Source: Diphasiastrum complanatum (taxonomy: Eukaryota; Streptophyta; Lycopodiopsida; Lycopodiales; Lycopodiaceae). From it: DNA of 64,000 nt. The translations under genes were made by a program, and so were the position numbers. Positions 1 through 10,034 of the stretch are shown piece by piece; positions within the stretch are counted from its first letter, which is position 1; the number at the start of each line of letters is the position of its first letter. The stretch is taken from contig CM055102.1 of NCBI GenBank assembly GCA_029204225.1, forward strand, positions 21,681,237 to 21,745,236. Direction: 5' to 3'. The notes under the pieces are model-generated. The model was not told the DNA's origin. It ran no database searches and saw only the letters and a program-made list of their open reading frames with translations.

Positions 1-426
1 ATGATTTTGCATTGCTTTGTTGATCAAATCTTACTAACCTTTGTTTTGTGAGTTGAACTTGTGGATCAAAAGCATATTTCAGGTCTATTGAAGATCAGAG
101 GCTGAAAAGAAACTATTTTGGATCAGATCATAACACCTAATCATTTGTTGATTGTGAGGCTTGTGCATATTCAATACTAACAATGTTCTTTTCAATCCTA
201 TTGTTGACAATCTCCATTCTTGGATGAACACTCTCCTTAAGTGGATGAAACTTCTCCTTAAGTGGATGACAAATGCTCTTTTGAGTGAGTTGTAATTCTC
301 CTAAAGGCTGAGCAAAGCTCCCATTTGGATGAAAGATCCCCTTTTTTGGGTGAACATATTGTAAGCTCCATTGTGAAGAGCATATTGTAAAGATTGTCAT
401 CAATTTTGGCATAAATTTTGGTGTAC

Positions 427-930
427 TTTGTTGAGCATGTAAGTAACTCTCCTTATGTAATTTGATTGGAGCATTTGCTGGAAGGTGTTAACCATTATGC
501 AAGTGTGTTTTCAGGTTCTTAACAGGTTGAGGAACATTCTCATGTGAAGTGATCTTAGATCTACATCTAAACACCAAATTTTGACAAGATAGTGAAGCTA
601 GTCTTGTGATTCACTAAGTGTGCTCATTCATTCACCTCTAAATATTGTATTTATCACTTGCTGGAGTTTATAAACTTTTAGAAGTGTGGTTTACATGTGG
701 TTTTACAGGTTGAATCAATATCTTAGTGTGGTGATCATATGTTGATCAAGTTTGTTCATTACTAGGTAATTTTGGCATCCTAGTTTTGGGTATTTTCTAA
801 GAATGCAAGTAACTCTTCACACCATAACTTGATTTGGTCACTTGCTGGAAAGTTTGAGAGCTTAAGCAAGAGTGTGTTCAGGTTGGTTTGAGTTTGTAAT
901 CCATTCTTAGTGTGTGCAAAGTGTTGCATG
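427..930 (+). repeat. Degenerate tandem repeat, about 184-bp period, three copies
   Basis: Three diverged copies share a block with a stretch like GCAAGTAACTCT, then TTGCTGGAA, then AAGCAAGTGTGTTCAGGTT. The TGCTGG anchors lie at about 476, 659 and 844, giving spacings of 183 and 185 bp. Copies one and three are most alike. The array occupies the untranslated leader before gag. Confidence 0.6.
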
Positions 931-1094
931 TGTTTCAATCTTCCTTTCTATGCTTGAAAGCCAAATAGTTTCAAGATAGAGGTCATTTAGGGTTCTAAAT
1001 CTTTTAAGATCTTATCCTTCTTCATTTATTGAGAGAAAGGAGAGTGCTAGGTGCATTAGAACAGAGCCTAAGGACACAAGAAGATTTTAGCATC

Positions 1095-1991
1095 ATGACA
1101 TCCAATGGTGGAATCATGTTGGAAGCTAAAGAGAGGTTAAACTCTACAAACTATTCAACTTGGAAAGTGAGGATGGAGTCTTTACTAGAGTTGAATGAGC
1201 TAATGGATATAGTTGTGGGAATTGAAGAAAGACCTCTAATTCTTCAAGAGCAACTAAATTTTGATAGAAGGGCTAAAAGAGCCTTACATATCATAAAGAT
1301 GAATGTTACCAATGAACTTCTTAAAGAAGTTGGTAAATGTACTTCTTCAAGTGAAGCATGGAATGCTTTGAAGAAGATCTATGAGTCCAAATCCACATCT
1401 AGGGTTCTCACCCTAAGAAGGCAAATCTTCCAAAGTTGTCAAAGAGAGGGAGAGAGTGCACATTCATTTGTCTTGAAGGTTAAATCCTTGAATGATGATC
1501 TAGCATGCATAGATGAAAGCATAAAGGATGGGGAACTAGTTCAAGTCATGTTGAATGGTTTGCTTGATGAACATTCTAACCTTGTACAATGCTTTGCTAT
1601 ACAAAAGTCCTTGCCAAGTGTCAATGACTTGCAAGAGATCTTGGTGGCTGAAGAGCATAGGTTGCAAGCCAAAGGTGGTGGTGCATCAACACAAGGTGGA
1701 GATGAAGAAGCTCTTTTCACAAAGGGCAAGTTCAAAGGCAAGTGGTCCAAGCAAGGTAGTTTGGAGCATGGAAAGCATTCTTCTTCTTTGCAAAGTAGGA
1801 AGCAAGATAAGTCCAAGTTCAAATGTTTTTATTGTGGGATAAAAGGACATTTTGCAAATGAATGCCATAAGAAACAAAATGCTAGATCTAGGTTGAGATC
1901 TAATGTACTTCTTGGAGATGATAATTGTTGTGCTAACTTGGCAAGCTTTGGTGAATCTATGGTCAATTTTTTTGGATCCATTGGATCTTGA
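1095..1991 (+). CDS. Copia-type Gag polyprotein with CCHC zinc knuckle
   Basis: The chosen start is the ATG at 1,095, the first in the frame that fits a Copia Gag; the open frame reaches back to 1,029 without another plausible start. The N-terminus has the typical L..TNYSTWK.RM motif of plant Copia Gag (DUF4219/UBN2 type), followed by a helical capsid-like region and a zinc knuckle C-x2-C-x4-H-x4-C near residues 243-258 (CFYCGIKGHFANEC). The predicted protein packages element RNA in a cytoplasmic particle. The frame ends at a TGA at 1,989, about 120 bp beyond the zinc knuckle, and overlaps the next ORF by about 90 bp in a different frame. A programmed frameshift or a simple decay frameshift would both explain this. 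A homologous Gag is on the minus strand at 17,743. Confidence 0.8.
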   Translation: MTSNGGIMLEAKERLNSTNYSTWKVRMESLLELNELMDIVVGIEERPLILQEQLNFDRRAKRALHIIKMNVTNELLKEVGKCTSSSEAWNALKKIYESKSTSRVLTLRRQIFQSCQREGESAHSFVLKVKSLNDDLACIDESIKDGELVQVMLNGLLDEHSNLVQCFAIQKSLPSVNDLQEILVAEEHRLQAKGGGASTQGGDEEALFTKGKFKGKWSKQGSLEHGKHSSSLQSRKQDKSKFKCFYCGIKGHFANECHKKQNARSRLRSNVLLGDDNCCANLASFGESMVNFFGSIGS

Positions 1992-4170
1992 AGATGCACT
2001 AGTGTTACCTACTAGTCATATGGAGTCATGTGGAGCTAAATTAGCATCATGTTTGTACTCTTCTACTCATGGACTTCCAAGGCTTGGTGGTTCTTCAATG
2101 GTGCTAGATGGCAAGTGCAAAAATGGAAAAGGTAAGGAAAGAGCTAACTTCATCAATGGAGTTGATGAAGATTCTTCTTTGGAAGTGATTGTTGCTAATG
2201 ACTTGTTTGTTCATATGGAAAAAGATGGAGATGCTAAGTGTCATTCTTTGCAAGAAGATGGTTGTTCTTCTAATTCTTTTCATATTGATGTATGTAATCA
2301 TGTGGGAAAAGATGATGGTGCTTTGAGCATGCTTGAAGGAAATGGTTCTTTTACATCTTTTTGTGATAAAGTCATTTGTGCAACAAGTGGTGTCACATTT
2401 CTTCATAAAAAGAGTAGATCAAAGGTTTCTATCATGAGACTTGGTGAGGGAGATCACAAGTCAAAAGGAAGAGAAGTATGTGAAGTGTTCAAAGTAGGAT
2501 GTACTTTGAATGATGTTTTTATGAACGATAGTGAGGAAGAATCATTATCATATGACTCATTACCTAAATCATTGAGTAGAAGTTCATGTTTGAAAAGAGA
2601 GAGTACTTCAATCACTCTTATGTTGAAGGTACTAAGGATTCTTTTCTTGGCTTCTAATATTCAAGAGTCTTCTACTTCTTATGGTGCAACTATCAAGAGG
2701 GAGGTTTCTAACTTTTGTGGTGCTAGCATTAAGAGGGAGTCTTGTGAAGGAAAGGGCAATGGAAGAGTGGTTCTTGGGAAGATCCAAAGCATGGATCTAA
2801 CATCTCTTCATCAACTCAAAGCATTCTATGATTGTGGTGGATTGTTCATTCATGGTCAAGATGGCAAAAGGTTGGTTGAAGAAGACTACATGGAGCAACT
2901 CAAGTGGCAACTTCTTCAAGGCAAGGGAGATATCATTGGTGAGCTTATTGAGGTTTGTTATGAACTCAAGAGGGCTGTTTTGATTATGTTTGATACTCAT
3001 CTTCACCTACTCTACTTCATGTTAAATGGAAATGTTGGAATCTATCTTTTGGTTTATGATGGTGGCATTGTTTTCACTAACTATAGTGAAGGGTCAAATT
3101 TGAGCATTGATGAGATCTTGTGGGATCTTAATCATGTGTTTGAGAGGGAGTATCTTCAGAGTTTCAGATCTGAAGATGTTCACATATGCAAGATCTTTGA
3201 TGTCTTATTGGAAGATCAAGAGGTTGATCTTGGATTGCTTCATCAACACCAAGAGACAAGTGGCAATTCGAAGCTAGTGAAAAGCATCAAAGAAGAGACA
3301 AATGGTCAAGGCATTTTGGATCTGTTTTTACAGGTTCTTGAAGGTTCAATTAAGGTCTTTGGAGCTGCAAGGAAGTGTCTTCTTACTCTACCTCACTTGC
3401 CTAATCTCATGTATGAACATTGTTATGTCAATGTGTTGAAATTGTCAAATTTCAATAAAACTAGTTCCATAGTTTTGCATCCTTTGGATCTTGGAGATGG
3501 AATAGTTATCATTGCTGGTTTGTATGATCAAGTACATGAATTCATTCAGATCTTGAAAGGTATTGAAGTGGTCAATATGTTTTCTTTTGAACAAAGTTCA
3601 AGATCTAGTATTCTAGTGTTGGCAAATTGGCAACTTGTTGACATTGTAGGATCAAGCGTTGTGTGCAAATCTTGTGGAGGTACTTCAAGTATTTCAAGTT
3701 CAGGTTTTGGTCATTCAAATGGAGTAGGGAACACATCTTTTTGGCATTCATTCACTCAAAGGCTTTCATGGATTGAAGATCTACAAAGGCAAGGTGGTGA
3801 TGGAAGTTCATTCATGGAGATACATGTTGCATTCACTATATGTATAGTGAAATGTGGAGGAGGCATGCAAACACTTGTTGATCACTTTCATTTACAACTT
3901 GTTTGCTGCTATTTTACAGAGAAACCAGAGATGGATACATGGAGGAATTCATTAATTGAGATTCTATGTTCTTTTACATGTACCATTTTTATGATTCTAT
4001 GTAAAATTGATGTAAGAAATAGTGAAGCATCCTATATGGACACTATTATCTATATCAATTATGTTGTGTCCTATTTTGTACATATTAGGATCCTTGAGAA
4101 GAGATCTATTCTGATGATGGAGATCATTCTTAAGTTGGAACAAAGTAGTGTTGTAAAACTAGCAAGTTAA
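1903..4170 (+). CDS. Long ORF of unknown function downstream of gag
   Basis: This is an uninterrupted frame of 755 codons that begins inside the gag ORF in another frame, so its true start is uncertain; it may be translated by frameshifting from Gag. I recognise no domain: there is no protease D-S/T-G triad, no integrase DDE, no YVDD box and no RNase H motif. The product is rich in Ser, Gly, Leu and Lys with scattered Cys, and has several hydrophobic stretches in the last third. It ends 13 bp before the LTR, exactly where pol ends in a complete Copia element. Survival of 2.2 kb without a stop, in a window where almost all element ORFs are broken, argues for either selection or youth. Confidence 0.5.
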   Translation: MYFLEMIIVVLTWQALVNLWSIFLDPLDLEDALVLPTSHMESCGAKLASCLYSSTHGLPRLGGSSMVLDGKCKNGKGKERANFINGVDEDSSLEVIVANDLFVHMEKDGDAKCHSLQEDGCSSNSFHIDVCNHVGKDDGALSMLEGNGSFTSFCDKVICATSGVTFLHKKSRSKVSIMRLGEGDHKSKGREVCEVFKVGCTLNDVFMNDSEEESLSYDSLPKSLSRSSCLKRESTSITLMLKVLRILFLASNIQESSTSYGATIKREVSNFCGASIKRESCEGKGNGRVVLGKIQSMDLTSLHQLKAFYDCGGLFIHGQDGKRLVEEDYMEQLKWQLLQGKGDIIGELIEVCYELKRAVLIMFDTHLHLLYFMLNGNVGIYLLVYDGGIVFTNYSEGSNLSIDEILWDLNHVFEREYLQSFRSEDVHICKIFDVLLEDQEVDLGLLHQHQETSGNSKLVKSIKEETNGQGILDLFLQVLEGSIKVFGAARKCLLTLPHLPNLMYEHCYVNVLKLSNFNKTSSIVLHPLDLGDGIVIIAGLYDQVHEFIQILKGIEVVNMFSFEQSSRSSILVLANWQLVDIVGSSVVCKSCGGTSSISSSGFGHSNGVGNTSFWHSFTQRLSWIEDLQRQGGDGSSFMEIHVAFTICIVKCGGGMQTLVDHFHLQLVCCYFTEKPEMDTWRNSLIEILCSFTCTIFMILCKIDVRNSEASYMDTIIYINYVVSYFVHIRILEKRSILMMEIILKLEQSSVVKLAS

Positions 4171-4183
4171 GTTGAAGAGGGAG
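4171..4183 (+). other. Polypurine tract
   Basis: The purine-rich stretch GTTGAAGAGGGAG lies directly before the TGTGAAAA start of the LTR, the expected position of the plus-strand primer. Confidence 0.6.
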
Positions 4184-4830
4184 TGTGAAAATTGTCAACA
4201 TTTCCTTGTCTAGTTTTAGGCCAAAATTGCTAAAAATGGCACATAGTTTAGGATCTGACTTTTCACACGTGTGAAACAGGTCTAGATATTTTTAGTAAGT
4301 GTATTTTTTCAGTATGAAGAAGTGTCAAACTTCAAGACCTTCGAAATGAGTCCATTTTCATGTATTTTGGACATATATGCCAATTTTACCTCTATAGGGC
4401 ATATTTTAGGTAAGGAGGGTCTAGAGAGAGGAGAGAGAGTCATCTCTCTCAGCTATATATAGCAGGTAGGCCGTGGAGAAACAGGTTGGAGCAGATCCAT
4501 TGTATTCATTTGCTTAATGAGAGATTTTTCTATTGGGTTCTCCTTCCATTGTTGGCATTGTGTAGTGATTGAGTTCAAGCTTTGTGTGTATGATCTTAGG
4601 TGCTTTCCAAAAGTGGTAGGCTGATGTATTATGGACTGTATAATGCTATTTTTGGCCGCACTTGATGTTTATGGAAGTTTCCATTTGTGATAAATGCTTT
4701 TTGATCAAGTTCTTTGCATTCTAGGTAGCATAGAATGTGTTGCCAATTCCTAGCTTATGTAGTTTGGAGTGCAAGCATTCAAGCCAATGATCTTGGAGTT
4801 TAGATCCACTTAGGATCTGTATTTTTCACA
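4184..4830 (+). repeat. 3' LTR of the gag-bearing element
   Basis: The 647-bp repeat begins TGTGAAAATTG and ends TTTTTCACA, giving short inverted ends around the usual TG...CA. A TATA-like stretch (AGCTATATATAG) lies at 4,451-4,462. A palindrome TTTCACACGTGTGAAA is at about 4,261-4,276 and contains a CACGTG core. It resembles the solo LTR at 40,393-41,042 in size, ends and palindrome. Confidence 0.7.
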
Positions 4831-4924
4831 AATAGCTGGTGAACTGCCATAAAGACTTCTGCTAGTTTATTTGGATTGATTTTTTCCCAATGGAAAAAGT
4901 AGGTTGATGCTGAATTTGGTTGCT

Positions 4925-5115
4925 GAGAAGGTCGATTGAGTCGACACAATCGAATGACAGAGTTAGTATTGAAATGTCGATGTCGAGTAAGTCGAGTACT
5001 TCGATGTCGAGCAAGTCAAGTTTTGAACATATGTATATACATGAGAAGTCGAAGTTTGATGAAGTTGATGACTTCAATAAATTCGATGACTTCGATTGTT
5101 GATGGAGTCGAGTAT
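4925..5115 (+). repeat. TCGA-rich degenerate short repeats
   Basis: Variants of GTCGAG and TTCGATG recur every 10-25 bp just beyond the LTR. The pattern resembles a shorter, more decayed version of the GGTCGAGA array at 38,480. No coding meaning is apparent. Confidence 0.4.
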
Positions 5116-5239
5116 TTAACAAGGTTTTTCAGGATGCTTGTAATTGAATGGTTTTGAGATTGAGCATCAAAATCCAACAAAGTTGTCATAAGAGTTATGA
5201 GATATGGTTGAGCTATTGTGGACTTATGCATTTGTCATC

Positions 5240-5660
5240 GAGCAATCGACAACGACAAATTCAATAGCCATCAATCCCTTTAGCAGAGCCATTCGAAAAG
5301 AAAAGAATGGCTTTGTAGATTTCCTTAATTGTCACCTCAATTCTAGTTAGCTAGCTAATGTTTGGCTCTTTGGGGAAATCCACATCTTCTGGAGCTTGTG
5401 GGTGCTTGCTTTTAAGCATATCTAGCACTTCCATGCTTGCTAGGGCAATCGCTTCTTCTAATGATAATAAACGAATAGCTCCACCGATATCATTGTCCTA
5501 GTTTGCCTTCAACATATTTCTTGATTGCTTCATCAAACGTTTTCAGCTGGGGTGTCGACTTGCTTTTCACAGCAACAGAAGATTCTGACCATAGCGAATT
5601 GTACTTGATGAGAGAGATGAGGTTTTCCTTTTCATCTTTCTTTTCTAGGCTACAAAAACA
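5240..5660 (-). pseudogene. Non-LTR element fragment, N-terminal part of reverse transcriptase
   Basis: Read on the minus strand with one frameshift and one stop, the translation contains NDIGGAIRLLS, then VLDMLKSKHPQAP, then YKAILFFSNGSAKGIDGY. This order matches the region at the start of the reverse transcriptase in a class of non-LTR pol proteins that carry GSAGGPDG and a C-terminal CCHC motif. The fragment probably belongs to the family represented at 13,365-14,283. Both ends are lost. Confidence 0.5.
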
Positions 5661-6340
5661 AAAATAAGAAAAGGTGAGGAGTCGAGTCTAGGAAGGTAAA
5701 TCATTCTTTTTTAGGCACTCTAAGATAATGCCACTTAAACTTATGCAGCAATAATGCATGCACCCTTCAAAATCCAATTTAGAATCACAATATTGGAATG
5801 AAAAATTATGAGATGTTCGTTGAGGGGATCCTGATTTGTAGGGATTGTTGGTTGTTGAGGTTGGTGGGAACATGACTATCTCAAAACCTCCAACTCGCAT
5901 GTGTTTTTGCCAATATGTCTCTTCCTTGGGCATTCGGATTGTTCCTTATGGCACTGTTATGTGCTTATTCGGTACTCCTTTTGGTTTGTAGCTTTCTTCC
6001 ACCCTGCGCTCCAAGTGGTTCTTGGACTCCTTTATTCTTAAACTCGTCTTATGGCAAGCCCAATTTATATCCTTTGCTTCTAGACTCATGGCCGCATGCG
6101 TCACATCCTTGCTGCATACCTTGTCTTTTTTCCTTCATTTTCATCAACACTAAAGTTTTTCTTGACACTATCACCAAACTGCTTCGCCATTTCCTCTAGG
6201 CTGGCAAATTTCCCTTATTGTCTTGGTTGATTTGTACTTTGCCCTATATTGAGGGAAGCCTTGGCATGCTTGACCCCTTGTTGAAAAACAAGTCCCTCAT
6301 TCTTCGTTGTTTGTCCTCCCTATCCAATCCTTCTCAATAG
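5661..6340. other. No clear gene; possibly upstream part of the non-LTR element
   Basis: Minus-strand reading gives broken lysine/glutamate-rich stretches that could be a first ORF of the adjacent non-LTR element, but I recognise no motif. The segment ends where the Gypsy LTR begins. The DNA at 11,294-12,021 may be its interrupted continuation. Confidence 0.2.
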
Positions 6341-7432
6341 TGTTAGCAGATTCTAGGGAATCTCCAAGTGCCGAGCCAAGCTGAAGACACAAGTTATCTT
6401 TCACCCATGACTGAGGAGGTCTCAGAAGAAGAGAGCAGAATAAGCTAAGAGCCGAGCATGAGAGCCGAGGAAATACTAGCTAAGAAGACAGTGAGTTAAC
6501 TATGTGAGCCTACATGGTGTATCCCAAAGAAGGAATGACCATGTAGGAGCTAGTAATGTTTCCTAGGCATTGTAAATAAAGGTAGACCCCCCTTAAATTA
6601 GTTAGAGTGAGCCACCATTTGATGGTGACCTTTAGTGGAAGGGCAAATTCCACATGTAATTCTAATTTAGTGGAATTGCCACATGGGCTCCACATGGGCA
6701 GCCTTCTTGCTTATTTAAGGGCCCCCCTCTCTTGTGAGGGAGCTTTGATTGTATTGTCAAGTTCTCTTGAGCAAATAAAGAGGATCCTCCATGAGTTCTT
6801 GATGATAGCTTAGCTCCTTGTTCATGGCAATGCTCTTGAGTGAGATTTCTATGAGCATGCTTGATTCCTTTGCATTGTGGATTAACTAGGTTCTTGTTTC
6901 TTGTTTCTTGCTTAGTTGTGGATTAGCATTTAGTTCTTGTTTGTGGCATCTTGTAGTAATCAGCATTCAAGTAAACTAGATAGGCTGGTTTGTGGTATAG
7001 ATCTTGCGTACTCCCTTACAACCCAGTTCTTGATTGTTTTTGAGTAGTCTAAGCATTAAGTGATGAGTGTTTCTTGATTCTTAGATTGTTAAAATGTTGT
7101 TAGGAATCTAGTTTCTTGAAACTAGTTTCTTGTTTCAGTAGTTAATCTCGTTCTTGATTGTTTTCTGATTTAGTAGTTCGTGGTAGGATTGCTCTCTATA
7201 GTGAACGTTGATCTTCTTGAGCTTTGTCTGGTTACATATGTAGCTGAGTATCAGATTGGAGTTACCCACTGATAGTTGAGAATACATGTTTAAACCTGAG
7301 TAATGCTTCTGCTCTATAACAGTTCTAATAAGAAGAAGAACCACAAAGAACCGTAACAACAGAAGTAAAGTAATCCAAGAAGAAGAAAGAGATAAAAAGA
7401 ACGTGTTCACAAATTCAGTGAATCAGTGAACA
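6341..7432 (+). repeat. 5' LTR of the Gypsy element
   Basis: The LTR begins TGTTAGCAG and ends AGTGAACA immediately before a primer site; the length would be about 1,092 bp. A TATTTAAG box near 6,712 and an AATAAA near 6,774 fit a promoter and polyadenylation signal. The last 110 bp recur at 11,195-11,293, which fixes the right end; the left end rests on the TGTT...AACA symmetry alone. Confidence 0.55.
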
Positions 7433-7448
7433 TTTGGCGCTGTTCCAC
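7433..7448 (+). other. Primer binding site
   Basis: TTTGGCGCTGTTCC follows the LTR end directly and resembles the TGGCGCCGTT primer site known from Athila/Tat-type plant Gypsy elements. Confidence 0.55.
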
Positions 7449-7737
7449 AACTACACACACTTTAAACCAAGCCATATCTCATTCACCTGTGTTGCGACAC
7501 AATCGCCCAGAGAGCTCCTACATATTCATTGCCGATCTCATCACTTCGGTCTTGACCGACGTCCTGGTCGTTTCTTAACCAGAGTCTCACGATTCGCACC
7601 AAGCCGAGCTCCACGACTCAAGTCTGGACCGGACCACCACCTCATACCTCTCGACCGAACCACAGCTTCAAAATCCTAACATGTTCTGAGTTACACCTCA
7701 ACCGCCGCTCATCATTCCAATACGTATAAACTGCTTC

Positions 7738-9234
7738 TTGGTACACCCTGGCTCCAGATGGCAGGTGTTGTCCAAGATTGGAAGAACAACAAAATCACCT
7801 TTGGCAACCATGATAAACGAGTCATTGTTGACTCAAATGGCCATGTCAAGCCCACCAAGGTATACGATGATTGGTCATCTACAACATATGATGAATCAGA
7901 TAGTGTCCCGATCCAACCAAAAGGCCACTATACACGAACCACAGACATAATCAATTGGGGTCATGCACTAGCCATCGTGGATTGTGCGGATTCCAATCGA
8001 TCGTATCAAAACGGCTGCAGAAGATGTGGATATTCTTCCATCTTCTACAGACATTGACACACCCATCATCTCGCTTATGATAATAGACCCCATTCCTATA
8101 GCTTGGTGCCCAGAAGAACCTAGTGTCTCTACTGTCCATGTTTCGAAAGAAGGTATTCTTTCCATGGATAATGTTGAAATGACGGATGAACATGTACTCC
8201 TCTATCTAGATGCTCAACGTTATCCGTCCAAAGTCATTCCTAAGGCGATAAAGTCACCAGGACCGTTGGCCCATGTCCAACTAACATCCAAAGTACCAAA
8301 CATACAAGCATATAGGCCCAAACCCAAAGTATATACTTGGGACGCGTATCCCGACGAAGTCTAGGAGACAATCGACGACGATATGGTAAGTGAGGCCACA
8401 ACACCACCCATTCAAAACCCACAAAAACCTCGGTTACAAAAAAATAAAATTATTGATACAGAATGAACCGAGCGTCAAAAACAGATGTGTGCAAAGCTTA
8501 AACAGCCGATAAAGCCCTTGTCTAAGGAGACAAAAATCAAACAATCAGACCAAGCTTCCACGTCTGATAGTGAATCAACTTAGATGATTTCCAAAGTTCC
8601 AGAACATTTTGTGAACCCACCTTTCGATCTTCCACAGAAATTCAAAGACTTTACATTGGATGATGTCGTTATCTAGTTACCACAGCCACATCGGGAACCT
8701 ACACCAAGTTCCAATTCCTTTGAAGGACCCGCTAAGACAATTCCACTAAACCTTAAAGATCCTAACGAGGACATAGATCGAATGGTTCATGTTGGTGCAC
8801 ATCTGTCATCAACCTAACTGTCTGATCTAGAAACTTTATTACACAAATACATGGATGTATTTGCATGGAATTATATTGAAATGAAAGAAATTCTCCCTGA
8901 CATAGTAGTACATCGGATTCCTCTAGAAGACAATGCTAAGCCTGTTAGGGCTAAACCTTACCACAGTAATCCAGTCTATCGTGAGAGGATCGATGAAAAT
9001 ATTAAGAAATTGCTGGATGCTGGCTTCATTTATGAAGTCCAACATACTGATTGGATATCACCCATTGTGGTTGTACCCAAAAAAAACAGCAAGCTTCGTA
9101 TCTGTGTCGACCTCAAGAACCTTAATGCAGTTACGAAGAAAGACCATTTTTCCTTGCCCTTAACGACCCAAATATTAGAGGAAATGGCAGAAGCTGAAGC
9201 CTTCAACTTCTTGGATGGATTCAGCGACTCCTAA
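7738..9234 (+). pseudogene. Gypsy pol fragment: region upstream of and into reverse transcriptase
   Basis: Several frames are needed. The part from about 7,758 to 8,363 contains the linker region before reverse transcriptase. From 8,851 a clean frame shows YMDVFAWNYIEM, then IPLEDNAKP, FIYEVQHTDWISPIVVVPKK and LRICVDLKNLNAVTKKDHF, which are the opening motifs of Gypsy reverse transcriptase. Reading ends at NFLDGFSDS followed by a stop, so the YLDD active site, RNase H and integrase are missing. It is a dead copy. A sister copy lies at 39,584-41,640 on the minus strand. Confidence 0.75.
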
Positions 9235-9789
9235 GCCATTCGCACCTCAGCGAAGTGCGAGCTCAAGCGTCTTCTGGCGACGATCTTCTTGCTATTGTGT
9301 CCGATCCTGGCGCTCGACTGTTCAATCCTTCAATGATCAACCACCATCTTTACACTCTACCAGCCACCATCGTTCTCACTCCCTTACAAGCGCCATCACC
9401 AAAACTTTCAAACCCAATGTCGCCGGCAGAATACCTCATATCACAAATTCTCGCATGCTGAGGGGTAGTGTCACGCGAGCACTAATCATGCTCCTGTCAA
9501 ACTATTGAACATCCTAAAATCACTATCACAAACCGTATACCTTCAACCCGCTTCATTCCTTACAGATCCACATCCATAACATTACAACCCTTGTCAAACA
9601 CCTCCACTTGCTGCTATTCCACTCCCCATCATTCTTAACTCGACCTCACTCTATTCACCCTCCTTTACATCATCCTATTTCATTTACCACCCACACCGTT
9701 CTATCCAACACAACCATCTTCCACATATCCCCCTTTCCAAACCCTTTGATACATCACTCCCCACACACTTTCCGAACCATTTTGCACCC
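9235..9789. other. No recognised gene between truncated pol and repeat region
   Basis: C- and A-rich DNA without a recognisable domain. The stretch CTGAGGGGTAGTGTCACG near 9,458 looks like a polypurine tract followed by TGT but no matching LTR was found. Confidence 0.3.
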
Positions 9790-9794
9790 TCACT

Positions 9795-9965
9795 TCCCAT
9801 CTCAACCGGAGCCCACTCCTTCAGATCTCAACCGAAGTCCTCCCTTCCCATCTCAACCGGAGCCCACTCCTTCAGATCTCAACCGAAGTCCTCCCTTTCC
9901 ATCTCAACCGGAGCCCACTCCTTCACATCTCAACCGGAGCCCAACCCTTCAAATCTCAACCGATG
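9795..9965 (+). repeat. 51-bp in-frame tandem repeat (two 25-26 bp half-units)
   Basis: The block CTCAACCGGAGCCCACTCC starts at 9,801, 9,852 and 9,903, with a half-unit at 9,929. The period of 51 is a multiple of three, and the plus-strand frame 9,608-10,063 reads it as repeats of QPEPTPSDLNRSPP. Coding use is unproven. Confidence 0.7.
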
Positions 9966-10034
9966 CCCTTACCACTGTCTCACCCCTCAATCGACACAGT
10001 TTTTCTAGAATCTCCCTTCTTCCATTTTTTCACC

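Larger units (their letters stand above)
1..4830 (+). mobile_element. Gag-bearing, probably non-autonomous LTR retrotransposon, 5' end outside window
   Basis: Reading plus strand, the parts are a repeat-rich leader (1-1,094), a Copia-type gag (1,095-1,991), a long ORF of unknown function (about 1,903-4,170), a polypurine tract (4,171-4,183) and an LTR (4,184-4,830). No protease, integrase, reverse transcriptase or RNase H motif is visible between gag and the 3' LTR, so the element would need enzymes supplied by a relative. This resembles the gag-only class called TR-GAG, but the second long ORF is not typical of it. The 5' LTR is not in the window. The two ORFs are long and nearly clean, which suggests fairly recent activity compared with the other elements here. 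Confidence 0.7.

Noticed and set aside
5915-6199. 94-codon plus-strand ORF with hydrophobic segments
   Set aside because: It is antisense to probable non-LTR element sequence and has no recognised motif or regulatory context.
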